Source of the DNA: Lysobacter soli
GTDB taxonomy: Bacteria > Pseudomonadota > Gammaproteobacteria > Xanthomonadales > Xanthomonadaceae
Direction: 5' to 3'
Assembly: GCF_003382285.1 (NCBI RefSeq)
Contig: NZ_QTJR01000005.1
Span: 124,001-188,000, forward strand
Length of the DNA stretch: 64,000 nt
Shown: one piece after another, positions 51,828 through 60,604 of the stretch
Layout of the letters: every line of letters begins with the position of its first letter
Numbering within the stretch: position 1 is the stretch's first letter
Notes under the pieces: generated by a model
Told to the model about the DNA's origin: nothing
Databases searched by the model: none
Seen by the model: the letters and a program-made list of their open reading frames with translations, nothing else
Position numbers and translations under genes: made by a program

Positions 51828-53072
51828 TCAATAGGTGTACTGAAGCTGCAGCCAGGCCTTGTAGGTGTCGACCGTGCGGGTGGCATCGTCCGAGCGGTAG
51901 CGCGCGAGCTTGGCCAGCGCGGTCAGTCGCGGCGACCGCGGCAGCCGATACTGGTACGACAGATCGAATTCGCGTCCGAAGTCCACACCGCCCCGGTCGG
52001 CGGTGAACTCGTGGTACCAGGCCTGCAGCTGGCCGCCCCAGAGCGGCGTGGTCGCGCCGGTGTAGCGATCCTGGATGCCGTCCGCCGCGGTCGTCAGGAA
52101 CTGGTCCGCCCAACCCTGGAAGGCATGCTTCGTCCCGAGCGGCGTCTGGAACGCGCGGTTTCCATCGCCTGTGCCGCGTCCCGCGCCGAGCTTTTCGTAC
52201 CCGGCACGCAGCTGCACCTTGTCGATCGCGTAGCCAAGTTCGGCGAGCACGTAGCGGCTGTCGAGGGCCCACGGGTTGCCGGCCGCATCCGTCTGCCGCG
52301 CGAGTTCCAGTGCGTAGCTCCACGCATCCATCGCGCCGCTTGCGCGCACGCCGGTGGTGATGTTCGACAGCGTGCCCAGCGGCGCGTCGGCGGTCACCGC
52401 CATGTTGTCCAGTTCAAGCCGGTACTGGTAGGCGGTGAGGACGAGTGCGGTCGAGAGCTTTGCCTGCAGGTTGAGGAGGTGGCTGCGCCCTTCGTATTCG
52501 GCAGGATTGGTCGCGTTCGCGCGATCGTTGTCGGGACCGAATACGCTTTGGACCTGGTCGACGTAGCTGTACCAGAGCGCGATCCTCTCCGTCGGCTTGA
52601 ACTGCACCGACGCGGCGTCGAAGGTCTGCTCGTTCTGGCGCCAGCCGACGCCGCCGATGAAACGCTGGTTGTCGAGGTTGATGCGCTGGCGGCCGAGGAT
52701 CACCGCGACGTTGTCGTGGTCGTAGCGGATCAGCGCCTGGTTGAACGCGGTGCCGTCTGGATCGGCGACTGCCGCGTAGGCGGTCTGCCCGTTGCGGGTG
52801 CTGTTGAAGCGTTCGGCGCCGAGGCGGCTGACGTTGTCGAGCTCGACCAGTCCCGACCAGCCCGCAACGCGCGCCGTCCGATAGCCAATGCGCGTGCGCA
52901 GCGTCTGCGCCTCGGCATTTTCCAGCGCGTTGTCCGGATCGACGTGCTCGAAGCGGTAGCGCGCGTCGAAGATGAACCTGTCGCCGGTGTCGGGTTCGGC
53001 GGCGTGTGCCGATGCGACCAGCAGCCCGAATACGAGCGGAGTCAGGACGAAGCGGTGAACGTGTTGCGACAT
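51828..53072 (-). CDS. Outer-membrane porin, alginate-export-like
   Basis: A 414-residue outer-membrane barrel. Signal peptide ends at AHAAE (residue 25). RFIFDARYRFEHVDPDNALE and TLRTRIGYRTARVAGWSGL match the start of the alginate_exp family (PF13372); LGRQRINLDNQRFIGGVGWR is its best-known block, and the chain ends WLQLQYTY, a barrel terminus. The alginate relationship is by fold; no alginate genes are near. The neighbour 79 bp upstream on the same strand is a small heme-ligand-like membrane protein with an ANR box, so anaerobic control is possible. Confidence 0.78.
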   Translation of the reverse strand: MSQHVHRFVLTPLVFGLLVASAHAAEPDTGDRFIFDARYRFEHVDPDNALENAEAQTLRTRIGYRTARVAGWSGLVELDNVSRLGAERFNSTRNGQTAYAAVADPDGTAFNQALIRYDHDNVAVILGRQRINLDNQRFIGGVGWRQNEQTFDAASVQFKPTERIALWYSYVDQVQSVFGPDNDRANATNPAEYEGRSHLLNLQAKLSTALVLTAYQYRLELDNMAVTADAPLGTLSNITTGVRASGAMDAWSYALELARQTDAAGNPWALDSRYVLAELGYAIDKVQLRAGYEKLGAGRGTGDGNRAFQTPLGTKHAFQGWADQFLTTAADGIQDRYTGATTPLWGGQLQAWYHEFTADRGGVDFGREFDLSYQYRLPRSPRLTALAKLARYRSDDATRTVDTYKAWLQLQYTY

Positions 53073-53151
53073 GACGATGGCTCATTGGAAGAATGCGTGG
53101 CACGCGCGGACAGGCGCCGCATCGGCGCGCTGCGCGGGAGGGAAGGACGGA

Positions 53152-53592
53152 TCACCAGGCGACGTGGAAGAGCGCCTTCGCCATCAGGACGATCGCGACG
53201 ACGTGCACGAACACGCTCAGGTGCAGGCGGCGCGACGTGCGTCCGCGCAGGCGCCCGTGGCGCCGCAGCCGCATCGCGAACCCGAAGTGCGCGAACACGC
53301 TGATCGCCAGCACGATCTTGAGGCAGAGCAGGACGCCGAACGCGGATTGCAGCGGATGCACGAGCAAAGCGCGGTATTGCCACGCCAGCGCGACGCCGGC
53401 GGCGTACAGCAGCGCGAGCACCCACGGCATCAGCCGACGCGCGCGGTCGCCGATGGCGAGTTCGACTTCGCCCATTGCGGTCGGCGACACGTTCCGCCGT
53501 ACCGAGGGCAGCATCAGGACTTCGAAGAACACCGTGCCGACGAAGACGAAGGCGCACAGCAGGTGGACGACCAGGATCACGTAGTACGGCAT
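53152..53592 (-). CDS. CopD-like small integral membrane protein
   Basis: A 146-residue protein with four transmembrane helices and conserved His in the first (ILVVHLLCAFVFVGTVFFEV) and last (HLSVFVHVVAIVLMAK), the pattern of CopD/DUF2269-type cytochrome-b-like proteins. ATG at 53592 with GGGGAAG upstream; a longer frame adds 22 non-hydrophobic residues and was rejected. An FNR/ANR-like box lies 90-103 bp upstream. Divergent from hemN. Probably a heme-binding membrane protein of the anaerobic locus. Confidence 0.7.
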   Translation of the reverse strand: MPYYVILVVHLLCAFVFVGTVFFEVLMLPSVRRNVSPTAMGEVELAIGDRARRLMPWVLALLYAAGVALAWQYRALLVHPLQSAFGVLLCLKIVLAISVFAHFGFAMRLRRHGRLRGRTSRRLHLSVFVHVVAIVLMAKALFHVAW

Positions 53593-53681
53593 GGCAGCGC
53601 GCTTCCCCGTTGCGATCGCGATGCGCCCGGCGGGCCCGTCCGCGATGGCCGCCAGCATCCGCGCGCCCTGTTCAGCCGGAC

Positions 53682-53695
53682 ATGATCCAGGTCAA
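53682..53695 (-). promoter_or_regulatory. FNR/ANR-box match (CopD-like gene)
   Basis: Minus-strand TTGACCTGGATCAT fits the FNR/ANR consensus TTGAT-N4-ATCAA at nearly all positions (C for T at base 5, last base off). It lies 90 bp upstream of the CopD-like start. Confidence 0.5.
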
Positions 53696-53782
53696 GCCGG
53701 ATGCGAACTCCGGGTTTTGACCGCGCGGTGGCGCGCGTTTCACGGCCCCACGGACGGCCGGCCGCAATGCGACGCGTTCCCC

Positions 53783-53796
53783 TTGACCGAAATCAA
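53783..53796 (+). promoter_or_regulatory. FNR/ANR box upstream of hemN
   Basis: TTGACCGAAATCAA matches the 14-bp FNR/ANR consensus with one mismatch and lies 34 bp before the hemN ATG, so it should sit near position -41.5 of a transcript starting just ahead of the gene only if the leader is very short. Confidence 0.65.
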
Positions 53797-53829
53797 GGCG
53801 CGGTGTTCCGGCGTGGATACGCTGCATCC

Positions 53830-55227
53830 ATGGCCACTTCGTCCGTCCTCTTCGATCCGCAGCTGCTGGCCCGCTACGACCGCCCGGGGCCGCGCTACAC
53901 CTCGTACCCGACCGCGCCACAGTTCCGCGCGGACTTCGGCCCGACGCTGTTGCGCGAGGCGGCCGCGCTCACCAACGGCGATCCCATCCCGCGCCCGCTG
54001 TCGCTGTACGTGCACGTGCCGTTCTGCACCAGCCCGTGCTTCTACTGCGGCTGTAACCGCATCATCACGCGCGACAAGGCGCGCGGCGGTGCGTACCTGA
54101 CGCGCCTGTATCGCGAGATCGGCATGATGTCCGGCCTGTTCGACCGCGATCGCCAGGTGGTGCAGCTGCATTTCGGCGGCGGCACGCCCAATTTCCTCAG
54201 TGCCGAGCAGATCGCCGAGGTCGTCGACGTCATCGGCAACCATTTCGCGTACGCCGACTCGAAGACGCGCGAGTTGTCGATCGAACTCGATCCGCGCTTC
54301 GTCAGCCCCGACGACATCCGCACGCTGGCGCAGGCGGGATTCAACCGCGCGAGCTTGGGCGTGCAGGATTTCGACCCCGTCGTGCAGAAGGCGGTGAACC
54401 GGATCCAGAGCGTCGAGGAGACAATCGCCATCATCGATTCGTGCCGCACGCATGGCTTCGCCTCGGTGAACGTCGACCTGATCTACGGGTTGCCGCTGCA
54501 GACGCTGGACGGCTTCGATCGCACGCTGGAGATCGCGCTGCAGGCGCGGCCGGACCGCTTCGCCATCTACTCCTACGCGCACCTGCCCAAACTCTTCCGG
54601 CCGCAACAGCAGATCCGCGCCGAGGACCTGCCGTCGCCAGAGGTAAAACTGCAATTGCTGCAACGGGCGATCGAGCGCCTGGGTGCCGCCGGCTACGTCT
54701 ACATCGGCATGGATCACTTCGCGCTGCCGGAAGACGACCTGGCGCGCGCCCAATCGCGCGGCGACCTGCATCGCAATTTCATGGGCTACACGACGTGCGC
54801 CGACAGCGATCTGATCGGCCTGGGCGTGAGCGCGATCAGCCACATCGGCCCGACGTTCAGCCAGAACCCGCGCGATCTGCCGAGCTGGGAACGCGCCATC
54901 GACGAAGGCCGGCTGCCGGTGTGGCGCGGCATGAACATGGACGACGACGACCTGGTGCGGGCCGACGTGATCCAGCAGTTGATGTGCCTTGGCGAGATCG
55001 ACGTAGCACAGACCGAGCGTCGGCACATGATGGACTTCCGCGACTATTTCGCACACTCTTGGCCGCAGTTGGAATCGCTGGAACGGGATGGGCTGGTGGA
55101 ACTGTCTTCACGCGCCATACGGGCCACGCCCCGGGGACGCCTGCTGTTGCGGGTGCTGGCGGCGTGCTTCGACCGTTATCTGGTTCCGCAGGACGGAACC
55201 GTGACGCAGTTTTCCAGGACCGTGTGA
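53830..55227 (+). CDS. hemN: Oxygen-independent coproporphyrinogen III oxidase
   Basis: A 465-residue radical-SAM enzyme that decarboxylates coproporphyrinogen III to protoporphyrinogen IX without oxygen. The [4Fe-4S] motif is CTSPCFYCGC (Cys66, Cys70, Cys73), close to E. coli HemN positions 62, 66 and 69. PRYTSYPTAPQF, LHFGGGTPNFLS, ASLGVQDFDPVVQKAVNRIQ, YSYAHLPKLFRPQQ and GMDHFALPEDDLA are HemN-specific rather than HemW. ATG at 53830. An FNR/ANR box lies upstream and the fnr-type gene follows after 19 bp. Confidence 0.95.
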   Translation: MATSSVLFDPQLLARYDRPGPRYTSYPTAPQFRADFGPTLLREAAALTNGDPIPRPLSLYVHVPFCTSPCFYCGCNRIITRDKARGGAYLTRLYREIGMMSGLFDRDRQVVQLHFGGGTPNFLSAEQIAEVVDVIGNHFAYADSKTRELSIELDPRFVSPDDIRTLAQAGFNRASLGVQDFDPVVQKAVNRIQSVEETIAIIDSCRTHGFASVNVDLIYGLPLQTLDGFDRTLEIALQARPDRFAIYSYAHLPKLFRPQQQIRAEDLPSPEVKLQLLQRAIERLGAAGYVYIGMDHFALPEDDLARAQSRGDLHRNFMGYTTCADSDLIGLGVSAISHIGPTFSQNPRDLPSWERAIDEGRLPVWRGMNMDDDDLVRADVIQQLMCLGEIDVAQTERRHMMDFRDYFAHSWPQLESLERDGLVELSSRAIRATPRGRLLLRVLAACFDRYLVPQDGTVTQFSRTV

Positions 55228-55246
55228 CGTCGCGATCGGGCAGGGC

Positions 55247-56002
55247 ATGAGTTCCGGGATCGTTTTTCCACGCACCGATTCATCGATCATCGCCGACGAC
55301 GGCGACTCGCTGACCTTCTGTTCCACCTGTGCGTTCTCGCAGGCCTGCCTGTCCGAAGGCATGGACAAGAGCGCGCTGATGGACCTGCACGTGCTGGTCG
55401 AGCACGTCGGCCCGCTGCACGCGGGCGAACACGTGTTCCGCGAAGGCGACGCGTTCGGCGCGATCGCCGCGGTGCGCGCGGGCACGGTGAAGACCTACAT
55501 GCTCGATTCCGACGGGCGCGAGCAGGTGCTCGGGTTCCATCTGCCGGGCGAGGTGATCGGGTTGAACGCCGTGCACGACGACCGCTATCCGTGCAACGCG
55601 GTGGCGCTCGACACGGTGATGCTGTGCCGGTTCTCGTTCCCGCGCATTGCGATGCTCGCCACGCGGCTGCCGAACCTGCAGCGTCACCTGTTCCGGCTGA
55701 TGAGCCGCGACATCGGCGTGGCGTCTTTGTTCGCCGGCGATCATTCCGCCGACGAGCGCATGGCGGCATTCCTGATTGGCTTCTCGCGCCGCCTCGCGCA
55801 GCGCGGGTTCTCGCCCAGGCGCTTCCAACTCACGATGTCGCGCACCGACATCGCCAACTACCTGCGCCAGGCCCCGGAAACCGTGAGCCGCGTGCTGCGC
55901 CGGTTCGAGCGCGACGGCCTCGTGTCGATCAAGCAGCGCGACGTCGAGATCCTCGACATGGCGCGGCTCGAGGCGATCGCGCTGACCGTGCTGCGGCACT
56001 GA
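55247..56002 (+). CDS. anr: FNR/ANR-type oxygen-sensing transcription regulator
   Basis: A 251-residue CRP/FNR-family regulator. The [4Fe-4S] ligands are present: CSTCAFSQAC gives Cys25, Cys28 and Cys34, with a fourth at Cys116 (RYPCNAVA), the FNR pattern C-x2-C-x5-C plus a central Cys. The effector domain has LGFHLPGEVIGLNAVH. The recognition helix APETVSRVLRRFERDG keeps the Glu, Ser and Arg that read TTGAT half sites. It lies 19 bp after hemN in the same orientation. It is the probable controller of the five boxes in this locus. Confidence 0.92.
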   Translation: MSSGIVFPRTDSSIIADDGDSLTFCSTCAFSQACLSEGMDKSALMDLHVLVEHVGPLHAGEHVFREGDAFGAIAAVRAGTVKTYMLDSDGREQVLGFHLPGEVIGLNAVHDDRYPCNAVALDTVMLCRFSFPRIAMLATRLPNLQRHLFRLMSRDIGVASLFAGDHSADERMAAFLIGFSRRLAQRGFSPRRFQLTMSRTDIANYLRQAPETVSRVLRRFERDGLVSIKQRDVEILDMARLEAIALTVLRH

Positions 56003-56166
56003 CGGCTCCCTGCCGTTGTAGCTTGGGTAAGTGAATCGCACCGGGGGGCCGTCAAGGTTTCCAGTCGATGCGGCGTGGCCCCGGGGTACGGCCTCCGGCT
56101 CGCCCGGGCTACAAGAGCGCCCGTCCCGCTCCGATCTCCGCCGACTGCAAAACATTCGCATTGCAC

Positions 56167-56180
56167 TTGACCTGCGTCAT
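56167..56180 (+). promoter_or_regulatory. FNR/ANR box upstream of norB
   Basis: TTGACCTGCGTCAT, a dyad of the TTGAC-N4-GTCAA type with the last base changed, centred 62 bp before the norB ATG. Confidence 0.65.
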
Positions 56181-56235
56181 GTCGTGCGCAGGCATCGCGG
56201 GCCGAACATGCCTTCGTTTTCAACGGAGTGCTGAC

Positions 56236-58509
56236 ATGAATTCGACCCGAAAGTTGTGGGTGGGGCTGGCGACCCTGCTCATCGCTTCGTTCGCCGTCCT
56301 GCTATGGGTCGGCAGCGAAATCCACCGACAGTCGCCACCGATGCCCGAGCGGGTGCTCGGGCCGCGTGACGAGTTGATCTTCACCCGCGGCGACATCGAA
56401 ACCGGCCGCCAGGTGTGGCAGTCGATCGGTGGCCAGCAGCTGGGCTCCATCTGGGGCCATGGGGGCTACGTCGCGCCGGACTGGAGCGCCGACTGGCTGC
56501 ATCGCGAAGCCGAGGCCGTCATGGACGTCTGGGCGAAGCGCGAGGCGGGCGTCGACAGCTACAAGAAGCTGCCGGCCGACGTGCGCGCTTCGTACCAGGC
56601 GCGCGTGCAGGCGTTGATGCGGCCCAATACGTACGAGGAAGGCAGCGGTACGATCCGCCTGGATGCCGACCGCGTCGCCGCGATCGCGAACGTGGCGCAG
56701 CACTACACCAGCCTGTTCGGCAACGATCCGGCGACCGCGGAACTGCGTGAAGCCTATGCGATGCGCAACGACACGGTTCCCCAAGCCGAGCATCGCCGCA
56801 AGCTGACCGCGTTCTACTGGTGGACCTCGTGGGCGGCGGTGACGCAGCGCCCGGGTTCGGACATCACCTACACGGCGAACTGGCCGGCGGACGAGCTGGT
56901 CGGCAACAAGCCCACCACCGGCGCGTTCGTGTGGACGGTGTTCAGCGTACTGTTCCTGATCGCAGGCATTGCGCTGCTGGGCTGGCACTACGCGGTGAAC
57001 CACGGCGAGGAGATCGCGCCGAGCCTGCCCAAGACCGACCCGCTTGCGTCGATCAAGGTCACGCCGTCGATGAAGGCCACCGCCAAGTACTTTTGGGTAG
57101 TGATCGCGCTGTTCCTCACGCAGATCCTGCTGGGCGCGATCACCGCGCACTACCAGGTCGAAGGCCAGCAGGCCTACGGCTTTGCGCTCGCCGACGTGCT
57201 GCCGTACGCACTCACGCGCACCTGGCACACGCAGCTGGCGGTGTTGTGGATCGCCACCGCGTGGCTCGGCATGGGCCTGTACATCGGGCCGGCGATTTCG
57301 GGCCATGAGCCGAAATTCCAGCGCCTGGGCGTCAACCTGCTGTGGGTGTGCCTGCTGGTCATCGTGGTCGGCGCATTCGCCGGACAGTGGCTCGCCGTGA
57401 TGCAGAAGCTCGGCCTGGAACGCAATTTCTGGTTCGGCCACCAGGGCTGGGAATACGTCGACCTGGGCCGTTTCTGGCAGTGGTTCCTCTTCATCGGCCT
57501 CGGCCTGTGGCTGACGCTGGTAGGCCGCTCGCTGTGGCCGGCGATCCGCAATGGCGGCGAGTCGCGTTCGATCGTGGTGCTGCTGTTCCTGTCCACCGTC
57601 GCCATCGGCCTGTTCTACGCGGCCGGCCTGATGTGGGGCGAGCACACCTCGCTGTCAATGGTCGAGTACTGGCGCTGGTGGGTCGTGCACCTGTGGGTGG
57701 AAGGCTTCTTCGAGGTCTTCGCGGTCGCGGTGATGTCCTTCCTGTTCACGCGCCTGGGCCTGCTGCAGGTGAAGACGGCGACCATCGCGGTGCTGTTCGC
57801 GACCATCGTCTTCATGGCCGGTGGCGTGCTCGGCACGCTGCACCATCTGTACTTCACCGGCACGCCGACGGCGGTCATCGCGCTGGGTGCGAGCTTCTCC
57901 GCGCTGGAAGTGGTGCCGCTGGCGTACGTCGGCTTCGAGGCCTACCACAGCTACAAGATGGGCAAGGCGACGCCGTGGATGCAGCGTTACCGCTGGCCGA
58001 TCATGTTCTTCATCGCGGTGGCGTTCTGGAACCTGGTGGGCGCCGGCCTGTTCGGTTTCCTGATCAACCCGCCGCTGTCGCTGTACTACATGCAGGGCCT
58101 GAACCTCACCGCGACGCACGGCCACACCGCGCTGTTCGGCGTGTACGGCATGCTCGGCATCGGCCTGATGCTGTTCTGCCTGCGCGGCTTGAAACCCGAG
58201 GTCGAGTGGAACGAAAAGGTGCTGCGCACCAGCTTCTGGGCCCTGAACATCGGCCTGAGCGGCATGGCCGCCTTCACGCTGCTCCCGCTGGGCATCCTGC
58301 AGCTCAACGCCGCGCTGAAGCACGGCTACTGGTACGCGCGCTCCGCGGAGTTCATGCAGCAGCCGATTGTCGACCTGCTGGTGTGGATGCGCGTTCCGGC
58401 GGACACGATCTTCAGCGTCGGCGCCCTCGCGCTGGCCTGGTTCGTCTTCCGCCTCTGGGTGGCGCCGCGGCGAGTGGCGGCTACTGCGGCGGAGCCGGTC
58501 CGGGCCTGA
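56236..58509 (+). CDS. norB: Quinol-dependent nitric oxide reductase (qNOR)
   Basis: A 757-residue fused NO reductase reducing NO to N2O with quinol electrons. Residues 30-220 form the periplasmic cytochrome-c-like extension (GRQVWQSIGGQQLGSIWGHG; no CxxCH, as in qNOR). About 13 membrane helices follow, with heme ligands and non-heme-iron residues in RTWHTQLAVLWIATAW, VVHLWVEGFFEVFAVA and GTLHHLYFTGTP. LTATHGHTALFGVYGMLG near the C-terminus is also conserved. ATG at 56236; an upstream frame extension lacks a ribosome site. Single-gene qNOR normally detoxifies NO. It follows an FNR/ANR box and ends at a strong terminator. Confidence 0.95.
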   Translation: MNSTRKLWVGLATLLIASFAVLLWVGSEIHRQSPPMPERVLGPRDELIFTRGDIETGRQVWQSIGGQQLGSIWGHGGYVAPDWSADWLHREAEAVMDVWAKREAGVDSYKKLPADVRASYQARVQALMRPNTYEEGSGTIRLDADRVAAIANVAQHYTSLFGNDPATAELREAYAMRNDTVPQAEHRRKLTAFYWWTSWAAVTQRPGSDITYTANWPADELVGNKPTTGAFVWTVFSVLFLIAGIALLGWHYAVNHGEEIAPSLPKTDPLASIKVTPSMKATAKYFWVVIALFLTQILLGAITAHYQVEGQQAYGFALADVLPYALTRTWHTQLAVLWIATAWLGMGLYIGPAISGHEPKFQRLGVNLLWVCLLVIVVGAFAGQWLAVMQKLGLERNFWFGHQGWEYVDLGRFWQWFLFIGLGLWLTLVGRSLWPAIRNGGESRSIVVLLFLSTVAIGLFYAAGLMWGEHTSLSMVEYWRWWVVHLWVEGFFEVFAVAVMSFLFTRLGLLQVKTATIAVLFATIVFMAGGVLGTLHHLYFTGTPTAVIALGASFSALEVVPLAYVGFEAYHSYKMGKATPWMQRYRWPIMFFIAVAFWNLVGAGLFGFLINPPLSLYYMQGLNLTATHGHTALFGVYGMLGIGLMLFCLRGLKPEVEWNEKVLRTSFWALNIGLSGMAAFTLLPLGILQLNAALKHGYWYARSAEFMQQPIVDLLVWMRVPADTIFSVGALALAWFVFRLWVAPRRVAATAAEPVRA

Positions 58510-58533
58510 CCCGCGAAGGGTTTCATCGCTTCC

Positions 58534-58563
58534 GCCCGGCCGGGTTCGGCCGGGCTTTTTTTT
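58534..58563 (+). terminator. Rho-independent terminator after norB
   Basis: Perfect 8-bp stem (GCCCGGCC with GGCCGGGC) and 6-base loop followed by eight T. It lies 24 bp after the norB stop, separating norB from nnrS. Confidence 0.92.
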
Positions 58564-58567
58564 ATGG

Positions 58568-58600
58568 GACCTCTCCCGCCGGGGGAGTTGGGGTGAGGGG
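58568..58600. repeat. Degenerate REP-like palindrome
   Basis: Third copy of the CTCTCCCGC / GGGGGAG ... GGGGTGAGGG element seen as a pair at 22938-23048, here with a shortened loop. It lies in the 315-bp norB-nnrS spacer, which otherwise holds only a terminator and an FNR/ANR box. Confidence 0.5.
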
Positions 58601-58776
58601 CAACGGAGGGATAGCGCCGACCTGCCGTTGCATCGCCAAACCGCGCTGTTGCTTTTCGCGCGCCCAGGAGCAGGTGGCTTTCCAGCTTTCGCTGGAATGG
58701 CAACGAGGCTCGGAACACGTGACAGCCCGGATCCCGGCCTTCGCCGGGACGACGGTTCCTCCGATGATGCATCCGC

Positions 58777-58790
58777 CTGATCTGCGTCAA
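58777..58790 (-). promoter_or_regulatory. FNR/ANR-box match upstream of nnrS
   Basis: Read on the minus strand the site is TTGACGCAGATCAG, one base short of the symmetric FNR/ANR dyad. It is centred about 41 bp before the nnrS ATG. Confidence 0.55.
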
Positions 58791-58824
58791 GGCGGAGACG
58801 GATCGCCACGCCGACACTCCCCCC

Positions 58825-60054
58825 ATGCTCCAGAAAACCGCCGACATCTCGCTGTCTCCCCGCCGGCTCGCGCATGCGCCGCACCGGCTGATGTTTTTCA
58901 TTGGCGCGGGCAACGTACTGCTGGCGATGCTCTGGTGGGCGCTGTGGCTGGTGTCCGCGCGATGGCCCGGTGCCTTCGCCATGACGCCGCCGCCGGTTCC
59001 GGCCGGCTGGCTGCACGCGTTCGTGATGCAGTACCTGGTGCTGCCGAGTTTCATCTTCGGCTTCCTGCTCACCACGTTTCCGCGCTGGATGGGGCTGCCG
59101 GACCTGTCGCGATGGCATTACCTGCCCGTTGGGGCGGGGTTGATGGGCGGGCAACTGGCGATCCTCGTCGGCGCGTGCGGGTGGGAGGTCGGCTTCTTCG
59201 TCGGGCTGTTGATGGCCGCGGCGGGCTGGACCGCCGGCGTGGCGATCCTGGGTACGCAACTCACGAGGGAAAAGGGCACGACGTGGCATGCGCGGTCGTG
59301 CTTCGCCGCGCTGCTGCTGGGCTGCATCGGGCTGCTGTCGTTCGTCGCGTTCGTGCTCGGCGCCTCGCCAATGTGGGCGATGGCGAGCATCAAGCTTGGC
59401 ACCGTCGGCCTGTTGCTGCCGGTGTACGTGACCGTCGCGCACCGGATGTTCCCGTTCTTCGCCGGCAACGCGGTGCCGGGCTACAAGCCGTGGCGCCCGA
59501 TGGGGTGGTTGGCGATCGTATGGGCGCTGCTGCTGGCGCACCTCGCGCTGGAACTCACGCACGCGTACGCGTGGCTGTGGCTCGCTGACGTCCCGCTGCT
59601 GGGCGCGAGCGCCTTCGCGCTGTGGCGCTGGTGGCCGCGCGGCCGCATGCCGGGGCTGCTGGCGGTGCTGTTCATCGGCACCGCATGGCTGCCGATCACC
59701 TTCGCGCTGTACTCGGCGCAGAGCGTGCTGTACGCAACGACGGGCGTGTTCCAGCTCGGGCGCGCGCCGGCGCATGCGCTGTTCATCGGCTTCTTCGGCA
59801 GCCTGCTGGTGGCGATGGTCACGCGCGTGACGCAGGGACACTCGGGCCGGCCGCTGGTGATGCCGCCGGTGGCGTGGTTCGCCTTCGTCGCGGTACAGGG
59901 GGTGGCGACGATGCGCGTCGTCGCCGAACTCGCGCCCGACGCCTACGCCTGGCACGTCGCGGCGGCGATCGGCTGGCTCGTGGCCTTCGTGCCGTGGGTT
60001 GCGCGGCTGGGCCGCATCTACCTAGCGCCGCGCGCCGACGGCAAGCCGGGTTGA
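58825..60054 (+). CDS. nnrS: NnrS-family heme/copper membrane protein
   Basis: A 409-residue protein with about 12 membrane helices, the NnrS family (PF05940). Typical blocks: HRLMFFIGAGNVLLAMLWW, QYLVLPSFIFGFLLTTFPRW, VYVTVAHRMFPFFAGNAVPG and ARAPAHALFIGFFGSLLVAM, with several conserved His and Met residues. NnrS proteins bind heme and copper and protect against NO-derived stress. ATG at 58825. The next gene, sirB2-like, begins 10 bp after its stop, and the run continues to nadA. Confidence 0.9.
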   Translation: MLQKTADISLSPRRLAHAPHRLMFFIGAGNVLLAMLWWALWLVSARWPGAFAMTPPPVPAGWLHAFVMQYLVLPSFIFGFLLTTFPRWMGLPDLSRWHYLPVGAGLMGGQLAILVGACGWEVGFFVGLLMAAAGWTAGVAILGTQLTREKGTTWHARSCFAALLLGCIGLLSFVAFVLGASPMWAMASIKLGTVGLLLPVYVTVAHRMFPFFAGNAVPGYKPWRPMGWLAIVWALLLAHLALELTHAYAWLWLADVPLLGASAFALWRWWPRGRMPGLLAVLFIGTAWLPITFALYSAQSVLYATTGVFQLGRAPAHALFIGFFGSLLVAMVTRVTQGHSGRPLVMPPVAWFAFVAVQGVATMRVVAELAPDAYAWHVAAAIGWLVAFVPWVARLGRIYLAPRADGKPG

Positions 60055-60064
60055 GGACGTTCCG

Positions 60065-60460
60065 ATGATCGAGTTCTATCCGCAGATCAAGCTGGTGCAC
60101 ATCGCGGCGATCGCGTGCAGCGGCGCGCTGTTCTTCCTGCGCGGCTCCTCCGCGCTGGCGGGCATGCGCTGGCCGATGGCCGCGCCAGTGCGCTACCTCA
60201 GCTACACCATCGACACCGTGCTGCTCACCGCCGCGATGATGCTGCTGACCATCCTGCCGGGCGCGTTGTTCGCCAACGGCTGGCTGCTGGTGAAGGTGGC
60301 GTTGGTGGTCGCCTACGTCGTGCTCGGCATCCTCGCGATGCGGTCGCGGCGCTCCGGTATGCGCATCGCGATGTTCGTCCTGGCGTTGCTGACGTACGCG
60401 CAGATCTATGCGATCGCGCGTGCGCACCATCCGCTGGGCGCGCTGTATTTGTGGACATGA
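60065..60460 (+). CDS. SirB2-family membrane protein
   Basis: A 131-residue protein with four membrane helices of the SirB/SirB2 family (PF04247): KLVHIAAIACSGALFFLRG opening, YTIDTVLLTAAMMLL, and AMFVLALLTYAQIYAIARAH. The His in the first helix is conserved. Genes of this family are often found beside NnrS and NO genes, although the name comes from a Salmonella invasion locus and the function is unknown. ATG at 60065. Confidence 0.82.
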   Translation: MIEFYPQIKLVHIAAIACSGALFFLRGSSALAGMRWPMAAPVRYLSYTIDTVLLTAAMMLLTILPGALFANGWLLVKVALVVAYVVLGILAMRSRRSGMRIAMFVLALLTYAQIYAIARAHHPLGALYLWT

Positions 60461-60469
60461 GGAACCGCC

Positions 60470-60601
60470 ATGGGCAACACGCTCGAACATTTCGATCCGG
60501 CGTCCGAGGGGTTCGCACTGGTCGCCGAATCGCTGGAAGCCGCCGGCGTATCGCTTGAGCCGGCCGCGCACTTCGACACCGACGACACATTGCCGGATTG
60601 A
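60470..60601 (+). CDS. Very small acidic protein (43 residues)
   Basis: A short frame MGNTLEHFDPASEGFALVAE continuing to an end ..DTDDTLPD, with strong GC codon bias and an AGGAACC site upstream. It lies 9 bp after the SirB2 stop and 3 bp before the DUF2249 start, so it is in the operon. Acidic (net about -9), with a short amphipathic helix. No family recognised. Confidence 0.6.
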   Translation: MGNTLEHFDPASEGFALVAESLEAAGVSLEPAAHFDTDDTLPD

Positions 60602-60604
60602 TGC

